A DNA stretch of 64,000 bases from Betaproteobacteria bacterium (lineage in GTDB: Bacteria; Acidobacteriota; Terriglobia; Acidiferrales; UBA7541): the NCBI GenBank assembly GCA_903970165.1, contig CAJCHZ010000056.1, positions 1-64,000 of the forward strand. Reading direction: 5' to 3'. The notes under the pieces are model-generated. The model searched no databases and was not told the DNA's origin. It saw only the letters and a list, made by a program, of their open reading frames with translations. Positions within the stretch are counted from its first letter, which is position 1, and every line of letters begins with the position of its first letter. Shown one piece after another: positions 1-8,737 of the stretch. Made by a program: the position numbers and the translations under genes.

Positions 1-106
1 CAATCTCCGCTTCCAGTCCAGCCACTGCAAAAAGCTTCTTGCGCACGGACTCCGCCTGCCATTTCGCCAGCAAACTCCCTCGCGTCCCAATCCGCAAATG
101 CCTCAC
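1..106 (-). CDS. hemC: Hydroxymethylbilane synthase, N-terminal part (cut by window edge)
   Basis: The first 35 codons read VRHLRIGTRGSLLAKWQA and on, the characteristic start of porphobilinogen deaminase (RIGTRGSxLAxWQA). The enzyme joins four porphobilinogens into hydroxymethylbilane in heme synthesis. The GTG start at 106 overlaps the hemA stop as GTGA, so the two are translationally coupled. The rest of the gene lies beyond position 1. The start is inferred from this overlap and the homology. Confidence 0.9.
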   Translation of the reverse strand, partial: MRHLRIGTRGSLLAKWQAESVRKKLFAVAGLEAEI

Positions 107-1380
107 GGCTTCTCCCGGTTCGACAAAAACAAATCCCGTAACGCTTCCACGTTCTGAATTTTCCGCCGCAACTCTTTCTCCCCGCGCAATCGCTCCGCAG
201 GTTCCACCAGAAGTTTTTCCAGCAACTCGTCCATCATGGACTCCATCTGCGCCCGTTCGCTTGCTCCCAAATGCCCCATCGAGTCCATCCGCGCCCGAAT
301 AAAACTAGCCCGCTCCTCGCGCATTCGCGCCCGCAGCGCCTCCACCAGTCCAACCAATTCCACGCTGGCTTGCCACGAAAGAAATTTTCCCACATGCTCA
401 TCCACAATGGTTTCCGCTCGCGGCACTTCGCTTTCCCGCGCTTGCCGGTTCTGCTCCACGATCTCCGTCAAGTCATCCAGGTTGTACACATAAACGTTGT
501 AGAGCTCCGCCGCACTCGCCTCAATATTTCGCGGCACTCCCAAATCCATCAAGAAGAGCGCCCGATTTCCCCGTGCCGCCATCGCCCCCTGTAAAATTTC
601 CCGTCTCAAAACCGGCTCTTCCGCCGATACAGAAGTAACCACCACATCCGGCAACGTCAGCGCCGTCTCCCACTCTCCCCACGCTGCGACCTTCCCGCCA
701 ACCCGCCCCGCCAACTCCTCCGCACGCTCCCGGGACCGGTTCATAATAAAAAGCCGCGCAATTCCTCGGTCCCTCAACTGATTCACAACCTGTTCGCTGA
801 TCGTCCCCGCACCCAGTACCAGCGCGCTCCGCTCCTTCATCTTTCCAAAGATCCGTTCTGCCAGCTTCACTCCCGCCGACGCCACCGACATCGGCCGCGT
901 CCCCAACTCCGTCTCCGTCCGTACGCGCTTCCCAACCTCAATCGCCCCCTGGAACAAACGATTCAAAACCGGCCCAGTCGCGCCGTACTCGTGCGCAAAC
1001 TTATAAGCCTCCCGTACTTGTCCCAAAATTTCAGCCTCGCCAAGCATCATCGAATCCAGCCCCGCCGCCACTCGAAACAGATGCCGCACCGCCGCCCGGT
1101 CATAATGGTGATAGAGCGACACATTCAACACATCCGCTCGCACTTCGTGAAACTCGCTCAAAAATGACGACAGCCCTGGTGCGCATTCATGCGACGATTC
1201 TGGCGGTACTCCATAAATCTCGCTCCTGTTGCAAGTCGAAAGCACGAGCGTTTCCGCGAGTATCCCCCGCGACCGCAACTCCTCAGCCGCTTTCCGCGAC
1301 TGCTCCACTGTAAACGACACCCGTTCCCGCACCTCCACGGGCGCCGTCCGATGATTCAATCCCACTAGAACAATTTCCAT
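103..1380 (-). CDS. hemA: Glutamyl-tRNA reductase
   Basis: Catalyses NADPH-dependent reduction of glutamyl-tRNA(Glu) to glutamate-1-semialdehyde, the first committed step of C5-pathway heme synthesis. The N-terminus MEIVLVGLNHRTAPVEVRER is typical. The catalytic cysteine in LSTCNRSEIY falls at residue 50 when translation starts at the ATG at 1380, matching the family numbering; this is why that ATG is preferred to the upstream in-frame GTG at 1401. A nucleotide-binding stretch (ALVLGAGTISEQVV) lies near residue 190, followed by the C-terminal dimerisation helix. About 425 residues, full length. It lies between ccsA upstream and hemC downstream on the same strand. Confidence 0.96.
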   Translation of the reverse strand: MEIVLVGLNHRTAPVEVRERVSFTVEQSRKAAEELRSRGILAETLVLSTCNRSEIYGVPPESSHECAPGLSSFLSEFHEVRADVLNVSLYHHYDRAAVRHLFRVAAGLDSMMLGEAEILGQVREAYKFAHEYGATGPVLNRLFQGAIEVGKRVRTETELGTRPMSVASAGVKLAERIFGKMKERSALVLGAGTISEQVVNQLRDRGIARLFIMNRSRERAEELAGRVGGKVAAWGEWETALTLPDVVVTSVSAEEPVLRREILQGAMAARGNRALFLMDLGVPRNIEASAAELYNVYVYNLDDLTEIVEQNRQARESEVPRAETIVDEHVGKFLSWQASVELVGLVEALRARMREERASFIRARMDSMGHLGASERAQMESMMDELLEKLLVEPAERLRGEKELRRKIQNVEALRDLFLSNREKP

Positions 1381-1401
1381 CCCAATCGCACCAATCACCA
1401 C

Positions 1402-1475
1402 GAGTCACTCGTCTAGTCACTTGCTACTCGCCGCTAGTCGTTAGCCGCTCGTCACTAGCCACTCGCTTCTAGCCA
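1402..1475. repeat. Degenerate short tandem repeat between ccsA and hemA
   Basis: This 74-base spacer consists almost entirely of variants of a CTAGTCACT / CTCGCCGCTAGT-like unit (ACTCGTCTAGTCACTTGCTA, CTAGTCGTTAGCCGCTCGTC, ACTAGCCACTCGCTTCTAGC). The units are imperfect, 7-14 bases long and rich in CTAG. No gene or clear hairpin is visible. It separates two genes of the same operon. Function unknown. Confidence 0.6.
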
Positions 1476-2288
1476 TTAAAAATACCGGTGGCTCTGCGAC
1501 AAATACAAATTCACCACCGTAAAACTCATCACCACCACAAAAAAATTAAACACGCACAACTTCGAGGCCCGCGCCCCTCTCCAAGCCGCCGTCCTCGCCA
1601 AATGAAAATAAGCCACGTAAAGAGCGAGCACCAAAAGCGTCACGACGTATTTGGGATCGTAGTACCAGATCTGCCCATGCAAGCGGTCGACCCAAACAAA
1701 TCCCAGCACAGTCCCGACAGCAATCGACAACAATCCGACAAACACGCTCGACCGGCTCATCCTCTCCAGCAATTCCAGGGGCGGAAGCCGCCAGACAATG
1801 CCTCCCAGCCTGCGGCTGCGCAAAATTCGCTCCTCCGCCAAAAAAATCAAGCTGAACACAAACGAAAGCGCAAACGCCGCATACGCCAAAATGCTCAACG
1901 TCACATGAAACGCAAAAACAACCCCCTTCGCAGGCGGTGGTGACAACCGGTCCGCAGGCGCCAAATGGGCCGCCACAAAAAAAACCAGAATAAACGGCAA
2001 AACAAACGCACCCACCGACCTCTGCCGGTGAAACAATTCCAATCCCAGGTAAGTCAACGCCAGCAACCATCCAAACAACGACATCGACCCATAAAGATCG
2101 TGATAAGGAACGGTATGCATTCCCCGCGATCGTTCCAGCAGCGCAAAATAATGGGCCACAAGCCCTAACCCCAAAAAAACAGTCCCCAACCGCCCCATCA
2201 ACTCCTTGCCGCTGTTTAAGAAACGCACGTAGAACGTCAAACTCGCCGCATAAGCCGCAATCGTCAATAGCAAGAACAAATCTTTCAT
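1476..2288 (-). CDS. ccsA: Cytochrome c assembly protein CcsA/HemX family
   Basis: A 270-residue integral membrane protein with about eight hydrophobic segments. A tryptophan/aspartate-rich motif near residues 208-213 (WYYDPK) resembles the WWD heme-handling region of CcsA/ResC proteins. The family takes part in heme delivery for cytochrome c maturation; its HemX branch is typically encoded next to hemA, as here. Histidines near the ends of several helices (for example in FHVTLSIL) are candidate heme ligands. It is the first gene of the leftward ccsA-hemA-hemC operon. CcsA and HemX cannot be separated from sequence alone. Confidence 0.87.
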   Translation of the reverse strand: MKDLFLLLTIAAYAASLTFYVRFLNSGKELMGRLGTVFLGLGLVAHYFALLERSRGMHTVPYHDLYGSMSLFGWLLALTYLGLELFHRQRSVGAFVLPFILVFFVAAHLAPADRLSPPPAKGVVFAFHVTLSILAYAAFALSFVFSLIFLAEERILRSRRLGGIVWRLPPLELLERMSRSSVFVGLLSIAVGTVLGFVWVDRLHGQIWYYDPKYVVTLLVLALYVAYFHLARTAAWRGARASKLCVFNFFVVVMSFTVVNLYLSQSHRYF

Positions 2289-2342
2289 GAGTTCAGAAAC
2301 CAGTTTTCCCTGTCGTCAAAGTATAGCCCACACCACGCACGG

Positions 2343-2364
2343 GTAGTGCGGGAGCCTTGCTCCC
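2343..2364 (+). repeat. GTAG-headed palindrome (REP-like) upstream of hemE
   Basis: GTAG at 2343-2346 is followed by a perfect 6-bp inverted repeat GGGAGC (2350-2355), loop CTT, GCTCCC (2359-2364). It shares its architecture with elements at 3542, 29935, 32060 and 36549. It sits in the divergent ccsA/hemE spacer, so unlike the others it does not supply a stop codon. It also looks like a weak hairpin. Confidence 0.5.
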
Positions 2365-2465
2365 TATCTTTACGACTTCGCGCCCTCAAAAGCCCACGTG
2401 AACCCTCCGACTCAACCCCGCACTCTCAGCATTCCGCGAAGGGATTTGCTATCCTTTCCAAGTCA

Positions 2466-3545
2466 ATGACAATGACCACTCCCGCTACGATCAACCGAAA
2501 AGAATTGTTTCTCTGCGCCTGCCGCGGCGAAATAACTCCCCGCCTCCCCGTCTGGATGATGCGCCAGGCAGGCCGTTACCTCCCCGAATATCGAGCCATC
2601 CGCGCAAACCACGCGTTCCTCGAAGTTTGCAAAAGCCCCGACCTGGCCGTCGAAGTTTCCATGCAGCCTTTCCGTCTCCTCAACGTGGACGCCATCATTG
2701 TCTTCTCCGACATCCTAATTCCCGCTGAAGCCATGGGCCTAAAACTCGAACTAACCGACGCCGGCCCCAATCTTCCCGACCCAGTCCGCGACAAACGCGA
2801 CGTGCAAAAACTAAGACTTTTCGACCCGGAAATCGAAACCGCCTTCCTCCCGGAAGCTATCCGCCGCATCACCAGAGAAGCCGGCCCCACAGTCCCTGTC
2901 CTGGGCTTCGCCGCTGCCCCTTGGACCTTGGCCTGCTACATGGTCGAGGGCCGCACAAAGGAAGGTTTTGCAGCCGTAAAGAATTTCCTGCTCAGCGACC
3001 CGAAGACCTTTCGCGAACTCCTCAACAGAATCGCCCAAGCCACTATCCCCTACCTGAAGGCCCAAATCGCCGCGGGCGCGGCAGCCGTCCAACTCTTCGA
3101 CACCTGGTGCGGCGAACTCTCCCTCCAGGACTACGAGAATTTCGCCTTACCCGCGGTCCAGGAAATAATCTCCGCCCTAAGCGGCAGTTCCACTCCCGTA
3201 ATCTATTACACGAAAGCCTCCCATCACTTGATGCCAGCAGTCGCCCGCTCAGGCGCAAATGTTTTGAGTGTCGACTGGCGCGTAGATCTACCCGCTCTTC
3301 GCAAAGTGCTCGGCCCAACGATCGCCCTGCAAGGTAACGTGGACCCGGCCGTGCTCTTCAGCCCGCAAGAGCAAATCCGCCGTATTACGCAAGAGACGGC
3401 AGCAAGCCTAAACGGCACAGGCCACATCCTCAACCTGGGCCACGGTATCCTCCAGCACACTCCGGTCGAAAACGCGAAGCTCTTCATCGAAACCGGCCAA
3501 CAGTCTCGGCTGCAAGAAGCCAAACCCGCAGGAAGGACTGCGTAG
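2466..3545 (+). CDS. hemE: Uroporphyrinogen decarboxylase
   Basis: Decarboxylates the four acetate side chains of uroporphyrinogen III to give coproporphyrinogen III in the cytoplasm. The signature PVWMMRQAGRYLPEYR sits at the N-terminus, with the second conserved block GFAAAPWTLACYMVEG in the middle and the substrate-pocket region around DTWCGELS. From the ATG at 2466 it has about 359 residues, the usual length. A longer in-frame opening from 2346 would add about 40 unrelated residues and overlap the REP-like element, so it is rejected; the ATG at 2472 is equally possible. Ribosome-binding sequence is weak. hemN follows after 38 bases. Confidence 0.96.
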   Translation: MTMTTPATINRKELFLCACRGEITPRLPVWMMRQAGRYLPEYRAIRANHAFLEVCKSPDLAVEVSMQPFRLLNVDAIIVFSDILIPAEAMGLKLELTDAGPNLPDPVRDKRDVQKLRLFDPEIETAFLPEAIRRITREAGPTVPVLGFAAAPWTLACYMVEGRTKEGFAAVKNFLLSDPKTFRELLNRIAQATIPYLKAQIAAGAAAVQLFDTWCGELSLQDYENFALPAVQEIISALSGSSTPVIYYTKASHHLMPAVARSGANVLSVDWRVDLPALRKVLGPTIALQGNVDPAVLFSPQEQIRRITQETAASLNGTGHILNLGHGILQHTPVENAKLFIETGQQSRLQEAKPAGRTA

Positions 3546-3567
3546 GGGCGCGCTTCAGCGCGTCCCC
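3542..3567 (+). repeat. GTAG-headed palindrome overlapping the hemE stop codon
   Basis: GTAG (3542-3545) contains the TAG stop of hemE. The stem GGGGCGCGC (3545-3553) pairs across loop TTCA with GCGCG-T-CCCC (3558-3567), with one bulged T. There is no T-tract, so it is more REP-like than terminator-like. It belongs to the family described in the findings. Confidence 0.6.
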
Positions 3568-3583
3568 TGCGCCAAAGCCGCAC

Positions 3584-5008
3584 ATGGCACAAATCGTGAC
3601 TCTCTCCAACCCCAACCTAAGGCAAGCGCGCGAAGAGCTTCGCGTAAGCGAAGCCTTCCTCTCCCGCTACAACCGTCCGGGCCCGCGCTACACAAGTTAT
3701 CCCACCGCCCCGGTCTGGAACGACTCCTTCGGCCCGAACGATCTCGAAAAAGTTCACGCCGAAGCCAACGCCGCCAAATCCCCCGTCTCTCTTTACATGC
3801 ACATTCCCTTCTGCGAAAGCCTCTGCCTCTTTTGCGCTTGCAACGTAATCATCCAAAAAAACAAATCCGTCTCCCCTCCCTATCTCGACATCCTGAAACG
3901 CGAAGTCGAACACGTAAGCCGCAATGTGTCCAAAGATCGCCCAGTCGTTCAATTCCATTGGGGCGGCGGCACTCCCACCTACCTGACTCCCCCACAAATC
4001 GAAGACCTCTTCCATTTCACTCAGGCCCAATTCCATTTCGCCCCAGACGCGGAAATCGGCATAGAAGTTGATCCCCGCGTAACGTCCCGCGAACATCTAG
4101 AAACTCTGCGCAAACTAGGTTTCAACCGCCTTAGCATGGGCATCCAGGATTTCAACCCGCTGGTCCAAAAAACAATCAACCGCGTCCAGCCCTACGCGCT
4201 GACTCGCGAACTCATCCAGTCCGCTCGCGACCTCGGCTTCCAGAGCGTCAACGTCGACCTCATCTACGGCCTTCCCTACCAAACCGCCGAAACATTTGCT
4301 TACACAGTGGATCAAATCCTCGAACTAACTCCCGATCGCATCGCTCTCTTCAGCTACGCCCACGTCCCTTGGTTAAAGAAACAGCAGAACTCCTTTGAAG
4401 GCCATCTCCCCGAAGGCATACAAAAATTCGACATCTTTCGCACCGGCCTTCTTAGATTTCTCGAAGCCGGCTACCTCTACATCGGCATGGACCATTTTGC
4501 AAAACCCGGCGACGAATTAGCTGTTTCGCAGCAAAACCGCACGCTCCATCGCAATTTTCAGGGCTACACCACCAAAGCCGGCGCCGACCTCTACGGCATG
4601 GGCATCACCGCCATCAGCGGCATCCAAAACGCCTACGCCCAAAACCAGCGGGACCTCCCCGCCTGGCAAACCGCCGTCGAACACCGTGGCATCGCCACCA
4701 TGCGCGGCTACCACCTCTCCGAAGACGATCGCCTCCGCCGCGCAGTCATCAGCCGCCTCCTCTGCCACATGGTTATCTTCAAAGAGGAAATCGAGCAAGA
4801 ATTCAAGATCGACTTCGACCAATATTTCGCCGGTGAACTCCGCGGTCTCCAATCGTTCCAAGACGACGGGCTGATCCTTCTGGACGCAAACGAAATCCGC
4901 ACCAGCTGGCTAGGCCGTATCTTCATCCGCAACGCCGCCATGCTCTTCGACCCATACCTCGAAAAGCAGCAACTCGCCTCCAAACCTCTCTTCTCGAAGA
5001 CGCTCTAG
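3584..5008 (+). CDS. hemN: Oxygen-independent coproporphyrinogen III oxidase
   Basis: A radical SAM enzyme converting coproporphyrinogen III to protoporphyrinogen IX without oxygen. The 4Fe-4S motif CX3CX2CXC is at residues 77, 81, 84 and 86, the HemN arrangement, which has the additional fourth cysteine. YIHIPFC-like sequence (YMHIPFCESLC), the glycine-rich WGGGTPTYL block and a C-terminal HemN domain follow. At 474 residues it is close to bacterial HemN (about 457). The N-terminal RYNRPGPRYTSYPTAP block identifies true HemN rather than HemW. Organised with hemE in one rightward unit. Confidence 0.96.
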   Translation: MAQIVTLSNPNLRQAREELRVSEAFLSRYNRPGPRYTSYPTAPVWNDSFGPNDLEKVHAEANAAKSPVSLYMHIPFCESLCLFCACNVIIQKNKSVSPPYLDILKREVEHVSRNVSKDRPVVQFHWGGGTPTYLTPPQIEDLFHFTQAQFHFAPDAEIGIEVDPRVTSREHLETLRKLGFNRLSMGIQDFNPLVQKTINRVQPYALTRELIQSARDLGFQSVNVDLIYGLPYQTAETFAYTVDQILELTPDRIALFSYAHVPWLKKQQNSFEGHLPEGIQKFDIFRTGLLRFLEAGYLYIGMDHFAKPGDELAVSQQNRTLHRNFQGYTTKAGADLYGMGITAISGIQNAYAQNQRDLPAWQTAVEHRGIATMRGYHLSEDDRLRRAVISRLLCHMVIFKEEIEQEFKIDFDQYFAGELRGLQSFQDDGLILLDANEIRTSWLGRIFIRNAAMLFDPYLEKQQLASKPLFSKTL

Positions 5009-5016
5009 CCATATTT

Positions 5017-5038
5017 CTGGCAGGTCCGAGACTGCCAG
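5017..5038 (+). terminator. Hairpin after hemN
   Basis: A perfect 7-bp stem CTGGCAG (5017-5023) / CTGCCAG (5032-5038) with an 8-base loop, 9 bases after the hemN stop. There is no T-run after it, so termination is only possible; it may instead stabilise the transcript end. Confidence 0.4.
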
Positions 5039-5134
5039 TCCCGGTACCCGAGCCCAACTGTTTGGCGGAATATTCACGGAAAATTCAACTTGGCTCCCGC
5101 CCCGGTCACTACTATCGCCCCTCGGAGGTATCAC

Positions 5135-6853
5135 ATGAAGGGGAAGCGGTTATTCTGGGGTGGAGTTGCGTTTGCCACAGCGCTCACGTGTTCCACATAC
5201 AAAACGTCAGCGGATACAAGCTCTTGGGGCTGGGGCAAAGTCAAGCACGTCCTGTTGATCAGCATCGACGGCATGCACGCCGTCGATTTCTATAACTGCG
5301 CGCACGGCATCGCGGGGGCAAACGGCGGCGCTCCCTACTGCCCGAACTTGGCTGCCCTCCGCCATACCGGCATCAACTACGTGGCTGCCGTGTCGTCGAA
5401 ACCCTCCGACTCTTTCCCCGGCATCGCCGCCTTAGTCACCGGCGGCACTCCAAAATCCACGGGCCTCTATTACGACGTAGCCTATGACCGCTCGCTTGAT
5501 GGACCCACCATTACGACCGGCACTGGTCTCGCCGCCGCCACGTGCACGCCCTACGCTCCACCCACTGGAACAACCACAGACAACGACCAAGGCGTGGACA
5601 TCGACGATACCGCGCTGAACGGTGGCGCTCCCAATGCCTCTCCGACCGAAGGCGGCATTGCTTCGCTCGATCCGAAAAAGCTCTCCCGCGATCCGGCCAA
5701 AGGTTGCGCTCCCGTCTATCCGTGGAACTTCGTTCGCACCAACACCATCTTCGGGGTAGTCCATGCCGCTGGCGGATACACGGCGTGGATTGACAAGCAC
5801 CCTTCCTACTCGATGGTGGGCGGACCGGGCGGCCACAATCTCGATGACTACTATTCTCCCGAAGTGGACTCCAACGTAATCAATCTTCCCGGCGTAACCA
5901 CTCTGCAGGGCGTTTCCTGCGCCACGCCTCCTGACCCGTCCAGTCTCTCCGGCTGGAACAGCAGCTTCGCCAATATCCAGTGCTATGACCAGTTGCGCCT
6001 GAACGGCCTGCTCAACCAGGTCGCCGGCAAAACCCACAACGGCAGGCCTGCGCAAATCCCCGCGGTCTTCGGAATGAACTTTCAGTCCGTATACACCGGC
6101 CAAATCCTCATCGAGCCCAACCTGGGCGTCGGCGGCTACCAAAACGCGGCCGCTGTGCCGAGCCCAGAGCTGGTCAGTGAAATTGAGTACGTCGACATTG
6201 CAATCGGTAAACTCGTCAGCGCGCTAAAAGAAGCAGGCATCTACGACAGCACCTTAATCATCATTACCGCAAAGCACGGCATGTCGCCCATCGACCCGAA
6301 CCTGCTGGTCACCGGCCCTCCAACCACTCCAGCAACCTTGCTGAGCTCGGTTATTCCATCCACCGAGTCGCCGCTCACACCCGGCGGCATCGGCGCAACG
6401 GAAGACGACGTTTCCGTACTTTGGCTGAACCCGGGCGCAAGCATTCCGGCAGCCGTCCAGTTGCTCGAAAGCAACGCTGGACCGATCGGCCTCGGCCAGA
6501 TTTTCTATGGCCCGACACTGGCACTGAACTATGACGTCGGCGGCCTTGGTCCAGGTTTGGATCCTCGCTCGCCGGACATCATCGTGACGCCCAACGCCGG
6601 AGTGACCTACATCGGGCAAGGCTCGGCTTTAGGAGATCACGGCGGCTTCGGACATGACGACACCAACGTTATGATGCTGGTATCGAACCCGCATTTCTCC
6701 CCGCAGACCGTCTCCAACGCAACTACCACAACACAGGTCGCCCCCACCATCGTGAAGGCCCTGGGCCTTGATCCGCAACTCCTGGACGCAGTACGCATCG
6801 AGGGCACAGCCGTCCTCCCAGAGGTTGCAGCCCAACTGGATAAGCAGCCGTAA
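5135..6853 (+). CDS. Secreted alkaline-phosphatase-superfamily protein (type I phosphodiesterase/nucleotide pyrophosphatase-like)
   Basis: About 572 residues from the ATG at 5135, which is preceded by a good GGAGG site; an upstream in-frame opening at 5090 lacks one. A signal-peptide-like N-terminus is followed by HVLLISIDGMHAVDF, where the aspartate is a first metal ligand. SDSFPGIAALVTGG probably carries the nucleophile. ITAKHGMSP and the late GDHGGFGHDD motif supply the remaining metal ligands. The architecture fits phosphodiesterases acting on phosphate esters outside the cytoplasm; the substrate cannot be read from sequence. It sits between hemN and hemG without an obvious link to heme. 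Confidence 0.85.
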   Translation: MKGKRLFWGGVAFATALTCSTYKTSADTSSWGWGKVKHVLLISIDGMHAVDFYNCAHGIAGANGGAPYCPNLAALRHTGINYVAAVSSKPSDSFPGIAALVTGGTPKSTGLYYDVAYDRSLDGPTITTGTGLAAATCTPYAPPTGTTTDNDQGVDIDDTALNGGAPNASPTEGGIASLDPKKLSRDPAKGCAPVYPWNFVRTNTIFGVVHAAGGYTAWIDKHPSYSMVGGPGGHNLDDYYSPEVDSNVINLPGVTTLQGVSCATPPDPSSLSGWNSSFANIQCYDQLRLNGLLNQVAGKTHNGRPAQIPAVFGMNFQSVYTGQILIEPNLGVGGYQNAAAVPSPELVSEIEYVDIAIGKLVSALKEAGIYDSTLIIITAKHGMSPIDPNLLVTGPPTTPATLLSSVIPSTESPLTPGGIGATEDDVSVLWLNPGASIPAAVQLLESNAGPIGLGQIFYGPTLALNYDVGGLGPGLDPRSPDIIVTPNAGVTYIGQGSALGDHGGFGHDDTNVMMLVSNPHFSPQTVSNATTTTQVAPTIVKALGLDPQLLDAVRIEGTAVLPEVAAQLDKQP

Positions 6854-6878
6854 CCGCACCGGCCGGACACGTGTTTGC

Positions 6879-6914
6879 AAAGCGGCGCGCGTTTTAGTTC
6901 ATGCGCGCCGCTTT
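6879..6914 (+). terminator. Strong hairpin after the phosphatase gene
   Basis: A perfect 12-bp inverted repeat AAAGCGGCGCGC (6879-6890) / GCGCGCCGCTTT (6903-6914) with a 12-base loop, 26 bases after the stop. The A-start and T-end arms suit a bidirectional intrinsic terminator, although the T-run is only three bases. Confidence 0.7.
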
Positions 6915-6986
6915 GATTTCCCGCAAATCTGAAGAAGCCTTTTTTAGAATCAACACGTGTGAGCCCGCTCACGCAAGTCCTGTGTT

Positions 6987-7023
6987 GTTAAGACCTTAAC
7001 CTCCGAGGGGCCCCTCATTTTTT
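6987..7023 (+). terminator. Two small palindromes with a T-tract ahead of hemG
   Basis: GTTAAG-AC-CTTAAC (6987-7000) is followed by the 12-bp palindrome GAGGGGCCCCTC (7005-7016), then A and six T (7018-7023). The second palindrome plus T-tract resembles a terminator, but its RNA stem would be only 4 bp with a 4-base loop. It could equally be a protein-binding site in the hemG leader. Confidence 0.35.
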
Positions 7024-7177
7024 GTAAGTATTGCATCTAAAAGAGTTAGCCGAGCTGCAACGGCACGTAAAGGGTGGCGATTGTCTGGGCGGAGGCTGGC
7101 GGTGTCGTGGCTCCCTGTGCCAACCTGGTGTACGGATTTCGTCCACGTGTCGGGCGGGCGCAGACTCAAATGATAGT

Positions 7178-8581
7178 ATGGCTCGGACCATGGCCACGCA
7201 TACCCAAGTCCTGATCATCGGTGCCGGAATCTCAGGCTTGGTCTGCGGCTACACCCTCCGCAAATCGGACATAGACGCGCACGTGCTCGAAGCATCACCG
7301 TGCCCCGGCGGCGTGATCCTCTCCGAGCGCCGCGACGGCTACCTGCTCGAACTGGGCCCGCAAAGCTTCAGCGGCACTGCGCAGATCCTGGACCTCTGCC
7401 GCGACTTGCAAATCGAAAACGAATTGATCTCCGCCCCGCCGCAAGCCCCGAGATTTCTCCTGATGGACGGCCAGCTGAAACAAGTCCCACTGACCCCGCC
7501 AGCATTTCTCACTACTTCCCTCTTCAGCCTTCGCACCAAAGCGAGCATGCTCCGCGACGCCCTCGGTGGCAGCACTCCGCCGAACGCCGACGAATCCGTC
7601 GCCAGCTTCACGCGCCGAAAATTTTCCGCAGAACTTCTCGACAAACTCGTCGGCCCATTTGTTTCCGGAGTGCACGCCGGCGACCCGGAAAAACTCAGCC
7701 TCCGCGCAGCCTTCCCCCAGATTTACGAAGCCGAGCGAACTGCAAGCAGCGTGATCCGCGGCCTCACCCGCGCAGCAAAAGCCGCTAAATCAAAAAACAG
7801 CTCGCAGCAACCTCGCACGCTGCAAGCATTCCGTGACGGAAACCAAACTTTGATGAAAGCCCTCGCAACAAATCTCGGCCCGGCTCTCCGCACCGAAGCG
7901 GCCGTAACAGAAATTCGGCCATTCATCTCAGCTGGTTCAACACTCAACTCTCCGAAATTTGAAGTCTCACTGAACGCGCGCGGCACGGCCGAACAAATCA
8001 CCGCCGATCATTTGATTCTCGCGACACCAACGTACATCTCGGCCTCTCTCCTCCGAGGCTTTCATTCCAACTTCGCATCCACGCTAGGCCCTATCGAATA
8101 CGCGCCGCTCGCCGTTGTTTCGTTAGGCTACAAAATCGCCGACATCGGCCACTCGCTCGACGGCTTCGGCTTTCTCGTGCCTCGCTCGTCCGGCCTCCGC
8201 ACACTCGGCACAGTCTGGAACTCTTTCCTTTTTCCCAATCGCGCCCCTGACGGGCATGCCTTGCTCACCAGCTTTATCGGCGGCGCAACGGATCCCCATG
8301 CCATCACTCTTTCGCCCAAAGAGCTGGTCTCAATAGTTCACAAGGAAATTGCGCCCGTAATGCAAATCCGCCAAGCGCCGACCTTCTTCAACGTCACGCT
8401 TTACCCTCGGGCGCTTCCCCAATACAATCTAGGCCACTCGGAGCGTTTGGCGTCGCTGCAAAAGCTGCGAGCGGAGTTTCCGAATCTTTGGTTGGCGGGA
8501 AATTATATGCGAGGGCCTTCGGTTGGAGCGTGCGTGGAGCAGGCTTTGGAAGTGGTAAAGGAAATACGTTTGGTGATTTGA
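7178..8581 (+). CDS. hemG: Protoporphyrinogen oxidase, FAD-dependent (HemY type)
   Basis: Oxidises protoporphyrinogen IX to protoporphyrin IX using oxygen and FAD. The ADP-binding motif VLIIGAGISGLVCGYTL is at the N-terminus, and the C-terminal flavin-contact block NLWLAGNYMRGPSVGACVEQ is conserved. The start is placed at the ATG at 7178 (467 residues, usual length); the ATG at 7190 is an alternative. An in-frame opening to 7031 would add 49 residues of unlike composition. Together with hemA, hemC, hemE and hemN this gives most of the heme pathway in one locus. Confidence 0.93.
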   Translation: MARTMATHTQVLIIGAGISGLVCGYTLRKSDIDAHVLEASPCPGGVILSERRDGYLLELGPQSFSGTAQILDLCRDLQIENELISAPPQAPRFLLMDGQLKQVPLTPPAFLTTSLFSLRTKASMLRDALGGSTPPNADESVASFTRRKFSAELLDKLVGPFVSGVHAGDPEKLSLRAAFPQIYEAERTASSVIRGLTRAAKAAKSKNSSQQPRTLQAFRDGNQTLMKALATNLGPALRTEAAVTEIRPFISAGSTLNSPKFEVSLNARGTAEQITADHLILATPTYISASLLRGFHSNFASTLGPIEYAPLAVVSLGYKIADIGHSLDGFGFLVPRSSGLRTLGTVWNSFLFPNRAPDGHALLTSFIGGATDPHAITLSPKELVSIVHKEIAPVMQIRQAPTFFNVTLYPRALPQYNLGHSERLASLQKLRAEFPNLWLAGNYMRGPSVGACVEQALEVVKEIRLVI

Positions 8582-8737
8582 TTTGGGCGGCAGGGTGCGG
8601 CCAAGGGCGCCTCCATGCCCGCGCTACAGGCTAAAACACAAGGCGCAAGGATAATCCCTGGGCTACATGGCTTGCGCATCTGTTTCTTTGTTTCTGACGT
8701 ATATTATTTTAAGGAGAGGAAGAAGCCGACTCTCGTG

